The notes beneath the pieces are model-generated. The model was not told the DNA's origin and did no database searches. It was given only the letters and a program-made list of their open reading frames with translations. From Pseudothermotoga hypogea DSM 11164 = NBRC 106472 (GTDB lineage Bacteria; Thermotogota; Thermotogae; Thermotogales; DSM-5069): a stretch of 64,000 bases of DNA. The position numbers and the translations under genes are program-made. This document shows positions 52,349-60,244 of this stretch, piece after piece. Position 1 is the stretch's first letter. Each line of letters begins with the position of its first letter. Location: assembly GCF_000816145.1 (NCBI RefSeq), contig NZ_CP007141.1:1054001-1118000 (forward strand), read 5' to 3'.

Positions 52349-52408
52349 GAGCCTTCCCCCTGACTTTGACGAGTTCGTGTTCGTCTCACAAGAATTTTAC
52401 AACACATC

Positions 52409-52438
52409 GTTGTAGTGCGCGCATGATCTGTGATAAAA
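52409..52438 (+). promoter_or_regulatory. Promoter of the ccdA-like gene
   Basis: TTGTAG (52409-52414), an 18-base spacer and TAAAAT (52433-52438) precede the ATG at 52480 by 41 bases. Confidence 0.55.
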
Positions 52439-52479
52439 TATTTCCGACAAAACCGGTCTACTTTTGGAGGGAAAAACGC

Positions 52480-53130
52480 ATGGCTATAACTGTCACACAG
52501 GTCGACATCTGGACGGCGCTCGTGCATGGTTTGATCTCTTTCTTGAGCCCGTGCGCCCTGCCATTGTTACCTTCTTTCTTGGCGCTACTCTTGTACGATA
52601 AAGGTAAAGTTGCTTTCCTCAGGATAGCTGGCTTCTTTTTGGGACTGTCTGGGACCTTCTCGGCTCTGGGTGCCCTGTCGGGTAGCCTTGGCAGTTTTCT
52701 GGACAAGAATCTGCTTCGGTACGTGTCCGGCACTTTGATCATCGTCATGGGTGTGTTGTTCCTTCTGCAGGTGCAACTGTTCAAGCCCAGGGCTGTGAAA
52801 CTCAACAAGTTCACGGCGGGTGGAGTTCTGTCCGGTGTTGGATTGGGACTCGGTGTGGGTCTGGTTTGGATTCCATGCGCCAGTCCGGTGCTGGCATCCA
52901 TCTTGGCGATCGCCGCCACGAAGGGAACCGCGTTGAAAGGAGCCATGCTACTCTTCATCTATTCGCTGGGTATATCCATACCGTTCTTGACGATCGGTGG
53001 AGTCGTGTCGAAGTTGCTCACCAAGGTGAGCTTTGGAACGCCACTTTGGGAAAGGATCTTGAAGTACGGAACGAGTGCTTTACTTTTTCTCATAGGATTT
53101 TTGATCATCAGCGGAAAAGCCTTCGTTTGA
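52480..53130 (+). CDS. CcdA/DsbD-like thiol-disulfide membrane transporter
   Basis: A 216-residue protein with six membrane segments. The two conserved cysteines are in FLSPCALPLLPS (segment 1) and VWIPCASPVLASI (segment 4), the redox pair that passes electrons from cytoplasmic thioredoxin to the outside. The ATG at 52480 follows GGAGGGA. It is followed 14 bases later by an exported thioredoxin-like protein that is its probable electron acceptor. Confidence 0.9.
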   Translation: MAITVTQVDIWTALVHGLISFLSPCALPLLPSFLALLLYDKGKVAFLRIAGFFLGLSGTFSALGALSGSLGSFLDKNLLRYVSGTLIIVMGVLFLLQVQLFKPRAVKLNKFTAGGVLSGVGLGLGVGLVWIPCASPVLASILAIAATKGTALKGAMLLFIYSLGISIPFLTIGGVVSKLLTKVSFGTPLWERILKYGTSALLFLIGFLIISGKAFV

Positions 53131-53144
53131 GAGGAGTGGTTTGA

Positions 53145-53810
53145 ATGAAAAAGTTCTTGTCTATCGCGCTCACAGTCTTTGCATTGGTTGGATTCACCCA
53201 GAGCATTCTTTTGAACGACGTGGACATCGCGGTAAAACTTGCCAGGATCGAGCAGAAAAAACTCGCCATCGTCTTCACAACGCAAACTTGTCCATACTGC
53301 GTCAAGCTCAAGAACGAAACGCTCACGGACCGAACGGTGAAAGAACTCATCATGGCGAACTTCATTTTCGTCGAAGCGATGTACGACACAAGCAGGTCAA
53401 CAGAAGCCTTTGGACAGAGGATGAGCTACGCTCAACTGTTCAACTATTTCAACGTCAGTGGTGTGCCGACCACATGGTTCTTCAGCAGTGAGGCAACTCC
53501 TTTAGTATACCTGCCAGGCTACGCTCCGGCAAGCACGTTCGCTCAGATTCTGAGGTACGTCTATCAGGAGATCAAGGAAGATTTTTCTCAGTACGCGAAG
53601 AAAAAGGACAACTTCGTGGGTGAGAGAAAGCTTCTGCGTGTGACACAAGAGGAAGCGAACTTTGTGCTTCAGAACGATCCGAACGCGTTGTTCGTCGCTT
53701 CAGCTGTGGAAAAGCCCGATATTTTCAAGGTGTACGTTACCAAAGATGAACAGATCGCGAACAAACTGAACGAACTTGGAGTCTTTCGTGTGCTCTTGGT
53801 CACTGATTGA
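53145..53810 (+). CDS. Exported thioredoxin-fold protein
   Basis: A 221-residue protein with signal peptide (LSIALTVFALVGFTQS) and a thioredoxin domain with the active site TTQTCPYCVKL at about residues 44-54 and the cis-proline loop VSGVPTTWFF. About 80 residues follow the domain and are not recognised. It probably receives reductant from the CcdA-like protein just upstream and reduces disulfides outside the cytoplasm. Confidence 0.87.
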   Translation: MKKFLSIALTVFALVGFTQSILLNDVDIAVKLARIEQKKLAIVFTTQTCPYCVKLKNETLTDRTVKELIMANFIFVEAMYDTSRSTEAFGQRMSYAQLFNYFNVSGVPTTWFFSSEATPLVYLPGYAPASTFAQILRYVYQEIKEDFSQYAKKKDNFVGERKLLRVTQEEANFVLQNDPNALFVASAVEKPDIFKVYVTKDEQIANKLNELGVFRVLLVTD

Positions 53811-54522
53811 CCTTGTTGCTTTTGCTTTCTCGAGGGGCCACTCTGGCCCTCTTTTTGAAGTTCAAAAGCACGCTGAGTGCGAACAGAACGAGCCAAACGA
53901 CCACGAACGCGAAGGTGATCGGTTGGCTTTCGAACATCTTCGAAATTTCCTCTGTGGGACTTCTCGTCATCAGCACGTACGACCATCCCACCAGAGAGAA
54001 GGACAGAAGGCCACTCGCAACGAGAAGGGATATCACGGCGAGCACCTGACTGCTCTTTCTAACGGCGATCAGACCGCAGACCACACCGAGTGACAACCCA
54101 ACACCAATGGATACGAGCACGTTTAGATCTAATTGTCCGATCGCACCCAGCTCCTTAGACTGAAGGATCAGACGCGTCAGATAATAACCCAGCGCACCTG
54201 CCGCGAGAAAACCTGCAAGGAAAACGAAAATCTTGTACAGACCGTACAGAACCGCACCACACAACACGCCCAAGACGAGAACGAAGATCAAATGCGCAGT
54301 CGAGTTCTCCAAAAGTTTCTGTTGTAATCCACTCAGGAACTCGACTCTCCCCATCCATTCGATGATCAAGGGACTGACGAAGAAACTACCGAGCAGAAAA
54401 CCGAGCAACGACATTAGGATGTTCTCGAGGTACCTCGCCGCAAAGACGACGAAGACACACATCGGCAGAACGATGTACCAGAGTTCTAAGATCATGTTCA
54501 ATTTGAAGATTTCAAAATCCAC
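53800..54522 (-). CDS. Multi-pass membrane protein of unknown function
   Basis: A 240-residue protein with seven predicted hydrophobic segments, including a glycine-rich VLGVLCGAVLYGLYKIFVFL stretch and SIGVGLSLGVVCGLIAVRKS. The layout recalls DUF4203/TMEM198-type proteins but the similarity is by hydropathy only. Convergent with the thioredoxin-like gene, overlapping its end by 11 bases. Confidence 0.7.
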   Translation of the reverse strand: MDFEIFKLNMILELWYIVLPMCVFVVFAARYLENILMSLLGFLLGSFFVSPLIIEWMGRVEFLSGLQQKLLENSTAHLIFVLVLGVLCGAVLYGLYKIFVFLAGFLAAGALGYYLTRLILQSKELGAIGQLDLNVLVSIGVGLSLGVVCGLIAVRKSSQVLAVISLLVASGLLSFSLVGWSYVLMTRSPTEEISKMFESQPITFAFVVVWLVLFALSVLLNFKKRARVAPRESKSNKVNQ

Positions 54523-54589
54523 GCTTTCACCTCCTTCTGTGCTTTTTTATTCTATCACTCACTATAGTAAAATTGAGTCGGTGTCGTCG

Positions 54590-55033
54590 ATGCTTCAAAC
54601 GGTGAAAATGCACTTCGTGGAACATTTCAACGTTTCGGTGGAAAAGTTGTGGCACCTCTTTGTGAATCCCAACGGCTGGGATCCGTGGTTCACCGACGGT
54701 ATGAGCATGGAAACCTTCGAAGGTGGTCACATTCGGTTCCGTTGGAAGCGAATCACGGCGGACGAAGTTGTGGAAGATCGTGGTGTAGTGATCTTCGTGG
54801 AAACCTTCAAGGTCTTCGAGTTTTGGTGGTACGAATACGAAGATGGTTTCAGATCGAGGGTAAAGATGACATTTGTACCGCACGGAAAGAACGAATCTTG
54901 GTTGAAGATAGAAGATTCCGTGCTCGTCGACGGTGAAAAGGAATTATCGATCGCGCTTGGTTGTGCGTACGGCTGGGGTCAGATGCTGTGTCTCGCGAAA
55001 GCCTACGTAGAGCGTGGCTTAATTCTCATTTAA
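54590..55033 (+). CDS. SRPBCC-fold (AHSA1/polyketide-cyclase-like) protein
   Basis: A 147-residue START-like protein with the N-terminal pattern HFNVSVEKLWHLFVNPNGWD, a common SRPBCC opening, a central EFWWYEYEDGFRSRVKMTF sheet and a long C-terminal helix. These small proteins bind hydrophobic ligands or act as Hsp90 activators; the ligand here is unknown. TATAGT and TAAAAT lie in the 30 bases upstream. Confidence 0.75.
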   Translation: MLQTVKMHFVEHFNVSVEKLWHLFVNPNGWDPWFTDGMSMETFEGGHIRFRWKRITADEVVEDRGVVIFVETFKVFEFWWYEYEDGFRSRVKMTFVPHGKNESWLKIEDSVLVDGEKELSIALGCAYGWGQMLCLAKAYVERGLILI

Positions 55034-55116
55034 GAAGTATTAACCGTTTGGCAAATCAGTTCAGGTAGCATAATATATGAAGGATCGACGAACGAACAGA
55101 CCAGGAGGTGGTCCAG

Positions 55117-55332
55117 ATGCCCTTCTACAGGTATGTTTGTGAAACATGCGGTTCTGAAAAGCGCGTCCTCCATGGAATGAACGAAAATCCGACGATCCTC
55201 TGTGAGTGTGGTTCACAAATGAAACGCTCCATTGGCAGAGTGGCCGTGGTGTTCAAAGGTAGCGGTTTCTACGTGACGGACAACAAGAAGAACGAAAACA
55301 AAAAACAGGAGAAGAGCGAAGAAGCTGCGTGA
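55117..55332 (+). CDS. FmdB-family zinc-ribbon protein
   Basis: A 71-residue protein, MPFYRYVCETCG ... LCECGS, with two cysteine pairs forming the FmdB-type zinc ribbon and a lysine-rich tail (NKKNENKKQEKSEEAA). Usually annotated as a putative regulator; function unproven. ATG follows AGGAGGTGG. Confidence 0.85.
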   Translation: MPFYRYVCETCGSEKRVLHGMNENPTILCECGSQMKRSIGRVAVVFKGSGFYVTDNKKNENKKQEKSEEAA

Positions 55333-55373
55333 TGGGGCAAGCGCCCCATCAAACTTTTGGAGGGGGTGAAGCT

Positions 55374-55781
55374 GTGCAGGTTCATAGGATAGATCACGTC
55401 GGCATAGTGGTGAGAAACGCTTCGGAAAGACTGAGGTTTTACTCAGACTTTCTCGGTTTGAAATCAGTGCACACCGAAGAACTCCCAGAGCGTGGTATTC
55501 GCATCTACATGATAGAAGTTGGTGAAAGCAAGATCGAGCTGCTCGAACCGATGAACGAGCAATCTGAGATCAACAAGTTCTTGGAGAGCAAGGGTGAGGG
55601 CATCCATCACATCGCCTTCAACGTGACGGGAATAGATGAAGCCGTTGAAATGGCGAAGAAAAACGGTTTTCAACCACTTTCGGATGCCCCAAGACCCGGT
55701 GCGGGAGGAACGCGCGTGCTGTTCTTACATCCGAAATCCGTCGGTGGGGTTCTGGTCGAACTGGTGGAAGGTCATCACTGA
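55374..55781 (+). CDS. mce: Methylmalonyl-CoA epimerase
   Basis: A 135-residue glyoxalase-fold enzyme that interconverts (2R)- and (2S)-methylmalonyl-CoA. IDHVGIVVRNASERLRFY (metal His), IHHIAFNVTGIDEAV and VLFLHPKSVGGVLVELVE give the metal ligands. The GTG at 55374 follows GGAGGGGGTGA. It is directly followed by the carboxyltransferase subunit of a methylmalonyl-CoA decarboxylase, its logical partner. Confidence 0.92.
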   Translation: MQVHRIDHVGIVVRNASERLRFYSDFLGLKSVHTEELPERGIRIYMIEVGESKIELLEPMNEQSEINKFLESKGEGIHHIAFNVTGIDEAVEMAKKNGFQPLSDAPRPGAGGTRVLFLHPKSVGGVLVELVEGHH

Positions 55782-55793
55782 GGAGGAGTGTGC

Positions 55794-57335
55794 ATGGAAG
55801 AGCTGATCAGAAAGCTCAAAGAGTTGGAACAAAAGGTCGAACTCGGAGGGGGACAGGACAAGATAGAAAAACAGCATTCACAGGGCAAGTTGACGGCCCG
55901 CGAGAGACTCGCGCTCCTTTTGGACGAAGGTTCCTTCATGGAGATAGACAAGTTCGTCAAGCACAGAGCCACAACGTTCGGCCTGGACAAAGAAGAGCTT
56001 CCCTGCGATGGTGTCGTGACGGGTATTGGAAAGATCAACGGCAGGCTGGTCGCGGTTTTCTCGCAGGATTTCACCGTGATGGGTGGTTCTCTCGGTGAGA
56101 TGCACGCCAAGAAGATCATGAAGCTCATGGATTTGGCCATGGAACTCGGTATTCCTTTGATCGGTATAAACGATTCTGGGGGAGCGAGGATTCAGGAGGG
56201 TGTGGACTCGCTCTTTGGATACGGAGGAATCTTCTACAGGAACACGCTCGCATCTGGTGTTATACCGCAGATCACACTCATAGCTGGCCCGTGCGCGGGT
56301 GGTGCGGTGTATTCGCCCGCCATAACGGATTTCGTGGTGATGATCGACAAGACGGCCAAGATGTTCATCACAGGCCCAAACGTGATCAAAGCCGTGACCG
56401 GCGAGGATATAAGTCAGGAAGATCTCGGTGGAGCTTACGTCCACAACTCCAAGAGCGGAAACGCCCACTTTCTGGCCTCGAACGAGGAAGAAGCGATACA
56501 GATCATCAAAAAACTTCTCTCCTACATTCCCCAGAACAACCTTGAAGAACCCGATTTCGTTCCCGGAAACTACTCACTCTCAATGAGCGAAGAGATAAAC
56601 AACATCGTGCCTGTGGAACCCACGAAGAGTTACGATGTCAGGAAAGTCATAGAAATGGTAGTCGATGAAGATAGCTTCTTCGAGGTACACAAGAACTATG
56701 CGAGAAACATCGTCGTGGGTTTCGCAAGGATCGCAGGCACGAGCGTTGGAATAGTCGCCAATCAACCTTCGGTGCTCGCAGGTTCTTTGGACATAGACTC
56801 TTCTGACAAAGCCGCGAGGTTCATAAGATTTCTCGACTGTTTCAACATACCCATTGTCACCTTCGTGGACACACCGGGTTACCTGCCGGGCGTACAACAG
56901 GAACACGGAGGCATCATCAGACATGGTGCAAAGCTTTTGTTCGCTTACAGTGAAGCAACAGTTCCGAAGATCACCGTGATACTGAGGAAAGCCTATGGGG
57001 GAGCCTACATCGCGATGGGTAGCAAACACCTTGGCGCCGATCTGGTCGCAGCCTGGCCCACCGCGGAGATCGCGGTCATGGGACCGGACGGTGCGGCGAA
57101 CATCATTTTCAGAAAAGAGATAGAGACTGCACCGAATCCGGAGGAGAAGAGGAAAGAACTGGTACAACAGTACCGCGAAATGTTTGCCAACCCTTACGTG
57201 GCAGCGTCGCGAGGTTACATTGATGCTGTCATAGAGCCTGTCAAGACCAGAGAATGGATCGCTCAGGCTTTAGAGATCTGTCGCACCAAGGTTCAGTCGT
57301 TGCCGAAGAAGAAACACGACAACATACCGTTGTGA
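55794..57335 (+). CDS. mmdA: Methylmalonyl-CoA decarboxylase carboxyltransferase subunit (PccB/MmdA family)
   Basis: A 513-residue carboxyltransferase. GGGQDKIEKQHSQGKLTARE is the standard opening, with the acyl-CoA-site GINDSGGARIQEGVDSLFGY and the biotin-site VTFVDTPGYLPGVQQEHGGI. With the OadG-like and biotinyl proteins next door it fits the alpha subunit of a sodium-pumping decarboxylase rather than an ATP-dependent propionyl-CoA carboxylase, since no biotin carboxylase is nearby. ATG at 55794 follows GGAGGAG. Confidence 0.9.
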   Translation: MEELIRKLKELEQKVELGGGQDKIEKQHSQGKLTARERLALLLDEGSFMEIDKFVKHRATTFGLDKEELPCDGVVTGIGKINGRLVAVFSQDFTVMGGSLGEMHAKKIMKLMDLAMELGIPLIGINDSGGARIQEGVDSLFGYGGIFYRNTLASGVIPQITLIAGPCAGGAVYSPAITDFVVMIDKTAKMFITGPNVIKAVTGEDISQEDLGGAYVHNSKSGNAHFLASNEEEAIQIIKKLLSYIPQNNLEEPDFVPGNYSLSMSEEINNIVPVEPTKSYDVRKVIEMVVDEDSFFEVHKNYARNIVVGFARIAGTSVGIVANQPSVLAGSLDIDSSDKAARFIRFLDCFNIPIVTFVDTPGYLPGVQQEHGGIIRHGAKLLFAYSEATVPKITVILRKAYGGAYIAMGSKHLGADLVAAWPTAEIAVMGPDGAANIIFRKEIETAPNPEEKRKELVQQYREMFANPYVAASRGYIDAVIEPVKTREWIAQALEICRTKVQSLPKKKHDNIPL

Positions 57336-57344
57336 GGTGATGGT

Positions 57345-57710
57345 ATGTCCAACGATATCAGCAACCTCACAGTGCTCGTGGTTGGAATTGGATCGGTTTT
57401 CCTGGTGTTCGTGATACTGTACATCATTTTTGTGATAATGGAAAAGATCTTCACCTCGCAACAACGCAGAACCTCACGTGGTGAGGTGAAAACCACACAA
57501 AATTTCGTCAAAACCGAGGAGAACGTTGAACAGGACGAAACCATGGAGGCGGCCGTCATTGGAGCGGTGATGGCTTATATGAGCTTAGAGAGTGAAAAAC
57601 CTGTCATGCAACCCAAAGGTAGGGTCCTTTCTTTCGAGGAGAGAACCACAAGCTGGAGAAAGAGCGGTTGGAAAGGAGCGAGAGGATGGCGCGCAAGTTC
57701 AGGGTGGTGA
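57345..57710 (+). CDS. OadG-like small membrane subunit (MmdD)
   Basis: A 121-residue protein with one N-terminal membrane helix (LTVLVVGIGSVFLVFVILYI) and a polar tail, the layout of the gamma/delta subunit of sodium-pumping decarboxylases. The tail includes METAAVIGAVMAY-like sequence (MEAAVIGAVMAYMS), usual in this family. Its 3' end overlaps the start of the biotin protein gene by 25 bases. Confidence 0.82.
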   Translation: MSNDISNLTVLVVGIGSVFLVFVILYIIFVIMEKIFTSQQRRTSRGEVKTTQNFVKTEENVEQDETMEAAVIGAVMAYMSLESEKPVMQPKGRVLSFEERTTSWRKSGWKGARGWRASSGW

Positions 57711-58108
57711 TAAACAACAAAGAATACATCGTTGAGGTCGAGGAGATCGGAGGCTCATCGATCGTTCAATCGGTTCAACCCGTCGTCGAAAAGCCACAGT
57801 TGGTTGAAAAACCCCAGCAGGTGCAAACACAAAACGTGAAAGCTGAGCCAAAGAAGGTGGAACAACCGAAAGAGAAACCAACACCAAAGGCTGGTGGTGT
57901 AGAAGTAAAAGCACCGATGTCGGGTCTCGTCGTGAAGGTGCACGTCAGCGAGGGACAACAGGTCAAGCGAGGACAGAAACTGTTGGTTCTCGAGGCCATG
58001 AAGATGGAAAACGACATCGTCAGCGAGCACGAAGGTACGGTTGTTAAGGTCCTCGTGAAGGAAGGAGACAACGTGGAGACTGGGCAGACCTTGATCACGA
58101 TAAGCTGA
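57686..58108 (+). CDS. mmdC: Biotin carboxyl carrier protein of the decarboxylase
   Basis: A 140-residue protein with a short N-domain, a flexible linker rich in P, Q, V and K (about 30-70) and a C-terminal biotinyl domain with the biotin site VLEAMKMENDI. The ATG at 57686 has AAGGAGCGAGAGG upstream. It carries CO2 between the carboxyltransferase and the membrane decarboxylase subunit, which is not encoded here. Confidence 0.92.
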   Translation: MARKFRVVINNKEYIVEVEEIGGSSIVQSVQPVVEKPQLVEKPQQVQTQNVKAEPKKVEQPKEKPTPKAGGVEVKAPMSGLVVKVHVSEGQQVKRGQKLLVLEAMKMENDIVSEHEGTVVKVLVKEGDNVETGQTLITIS

Positions 58109-58129
58109 TCGAAAAAGGAGGCTACACGA

Positions 58130-58582
58130 ATGGAACTGAAGGTCGTGAGTTTCGCTCTGGGGGAAGAAAAGTTTGCATTGGACATCATGAACATCGACAG
58201 CATAGTGGAAGTGGGAAAGATCGTGAAACTGCCAGAATCTGCTGACTACGTCGAGGGGATCATGAATTTGCGCGGCAACGTGATACCGATCATCAACCTG
58301 AAAAGGAAATTCTCCATGCCGGACACGGGCCGTTCGGCGTCAGCGAAGATCATCGTCGTGAACATGAAGGGCAAGAGGGTTGGCCTGCTCGTCGATCAGG
58401 TGCACGAGGTGCTCACGCTGACCGACCAGCAGATTGAGCCACCTCCGGCGGGCGTTGGAGGAACGAGGGCGAACTTCATCTTAGGCATAGCCAAGATAGG
58501 TGAAGAACTGTTGATCATCTTGAACGCCGAAGAGATCTTGTCTAAGGAAGAGAAGATTGCTCTTGAGAATCTGAAGGTTTGA
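58130..58582 (+). CDS. cheW: CheW chemotaxis coupling protein
   Basis: A 150-residue CheW that links receptors to the CheA kinase. VVSFALGEEKFALDIMNID, GIMNLRGNVIPIINLKRKF and FILGIAKIGEELLIILN are the conserved blocks. The ATG follows AAAAAGGAGG. Its last 41 bases overlap the convergent propeller gene. Confidence 0.95.
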   Translation: MELKVVSFALGEEKFALDIMNIDSIVEVGKIVKLPESADYVEGIMNLRGNVIPIINLKRKFSMPDTGRSASAKIIVVNMKGKRVGLLVDQVHEVLTLTDQQIEPPPAGVGGTRANFILGIAKIGEELLIILNAEEILSKEEKIALENLKV

Positions 58583-59792
58583 AGAACCTGACGAACCATA
58601 TGTCCGGTTCAAAGAAACCTTCGCTCGCGCTGAAACCAACGAGTTGTCCATCGGGCGAAAACGATGGGTAAAATGCATCTTGCCTCAGTTCTTCTGTGAG
58701 ACACCACTTTTCGTTGGTTTGTAGGTCCTTGATCCATATGGCGTAGTATCCCAGACAGTTGCAGGAATACGCGAGGTAACGTCCATCCGGCGAAATCGCC
58801 GGATCGTGTTCGTTGTAGAAGCCATCCTCGACGCAGACAACGCTTCCTTCGGGCGTGAGCGCGTAGATACCGAAGTTGGCTTCTTTGAGGCCAACGAAGT
58901 AAATCGTCCCATCGTGTGCGGCCGGTGAGAACACCATGTCGAAGCCTTCTATGTTCAGTTTGGTTCGGCGCCTGGCGAGCGTGGCTCGGTACATGGCGTT
59001 GCCAGCTTCTGTGTCTTGAACGTACAAGAGCGTGTTGTTATCCAGCCACGTTGGTGAGTAGGCGGGTGCGTTGCCAGCAGAGATGAGCACGATGTTCCTC
59101 GCGTGGTCTTCGATCGGCATCACGTAGATGTTCCAAAAACCGTGCAGAGATCCTTGAAATGCGAGCCTCGAACCGTCGGGTGAAAATCTGGGAAAGTATT
59201 CGCTGCTGCCGTGAACGGGCAGAACTTTCAGAGTGCCTTCCGTCAAGTTCAACAGGGCGATGTTCCTGTTACCACCAAGCCTATCGGTGATGAAGGCGAA
59301 AAGCTCACCGTTGGGGCTGAAACTGCTGTATTCGTCCACCGAGGGATGGTAGGTCACGCGCAGATACTTTTCGAATTTGCCAGTCACCAAAAGTCTCAGA
59401 GCGGCTTTCTCGAGCGGATAGTGCGCGCACTCTCTGACGAACTCCCTGTAAGGTTTTTCCGCTCTCGGCGAATAGCTGCAACTGTAAACGACACTGTCAA
59501 ATTCCAGCCAGCTTGCGTAGTAAGCGTTTCTCGTGGCATCATAACTGATAGAAAAGCTCAAAGCGAACTCCTCTTCGATCGAAGCGAGATCGTTACTCGT
59601 GAGCGTTGCTCCATCCATTTCGATGGAGACGAACACATTCTGAGGAACGAGTGAGAGAATAGAACTGGCAACGTCACTCGCGAGCTCTTTGCTCTGCTCG
59701 TCAGAGACAATCGTGATCCTCAGACCGACGGTCGCAAAACAGCTTATGAACGTGAGTAACGCGAAAAGTAACGAAAACCTTCCTGCGCTCAT
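58542..59792 (-). CDS. TolB-like beta-propeller protein
   Basis: A 416-residue exported protein with a signal peptide (about 1-20), an N-terminal TolB-like alpha/beta domain (about 25-135) and then WD40-like PD40 repeats: VDEYSSFSPNGELFAFITDR, SSEYFPRFSPDGSRLAFQGS, HDPAISPDGRYLAYSCN and FYPSFSPDGQLVGFSASEG. In proteobacteria TolB is part of the Tol-Pal envelope system; here no Pal or TolA is nearby, so the role is open. The stop lies inside the cheW gene on the other strand (41-base overlap). Confidence 0.85.
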   Translation of the reverse strand: MSAGRFSLLFALLTFISCFATVGLRITIVSDEQSKELASDVASSILSLVPQNVFVSIEMDGATLTSNDLASIEEEFALSFSISYDATRNAYYASWLEFDSVVYSCSYSPRAEKPYREFVRECAHYPLEKAALRLLVTGKFEKYLRVTYHPSVDEYSSFSPNGELFAFITDRLGGNRNIALLNLTEGTLKVLPVHGSSEYFPRFSPDGSRLAFQGSLHGFWNIYVMPIEDHARNIVLISAGNAPAYSPTWLDNNTLLYVQDTEAGNAMYRATLARRRTKLNIEGFDMVFSPAAHDGTIYFVGLKEANFGIYALTPEGSVVCVEDGFYNEHDPAISPDGRYLAYSCNCLGYYAIWIKDLQTNEKWCLTEELRQDAFYPSFSPDGQLVGFSASEGFFEPDIWFVRFFKPSDSQEQSSLP

Positions 59793-59866
59793 CGATAAAA
59801 TTGTACCATCGGATTAAAGGATTCTGTGTGTCCGTCGATCAATAATATAGAGGAAGGGGTGCACCC

Positions 59867-60241
59867 ATGAATGTGGATTCTGTGAGAATGGATCCTCATC
59901 ACAACACGAATACTATGAATGTGAACAAGGTTCAAACTGAGAGCGTGAAACAACTTCAGTTGAACGTGGAGAAAGCCTCCGAAGAACCTCAGAAACAACA
60001 GAACAACGATGTGGATCTGTCCAAGGCGATGGACTCGCTCAAGAAAACCTTTGAAAGGCTCAGCAGGTTCTTCAAGACGGAGGCCCAGTTCACGATAGAG
60101 CGTGAACTCAACATGATAATCATCAAGATAAAGGACAGAGACACAGGTGAGATCGTCAGGCAGATCCCACCAGAGGTGGCGGTAAAGATCGCGAAGAACC
60201 TTCAAGAGTTGATGGGTATCTTGTTCGATGAGAAGGTGTGA
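59867..60241 (+). CDS. flaG: FlaG flagellar protein
   Basis: A 124-residue FlaG. The disordered N- and Q-rich first half precedes the conserved domain ETQFTIERELNMIIIKIKDR-like (EAQFTIERELNMIIIKIKD) and GEIVRQIPPEVAVKIAKNLQ. It affects filament length in other bacteria. A perfect palindrome GGGTGCACCC touches the ATG and overlaps the GGAAGGGG ribosome site. fliD follows after three bases. Confidence 0.92.
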   Translation: MNVDSVRMDPHHNTNTMNVNKVQTESVKQLQLNVEKASEEPQKQQNNDVDLSKAMDSLKKTFERLSRFFKTEAQFTIERELNMIIIKIKDRDTGEIVRQIPPEVAVKIAKNLQELMGILFDEKV

Positions 60242-60244
60242 ATC

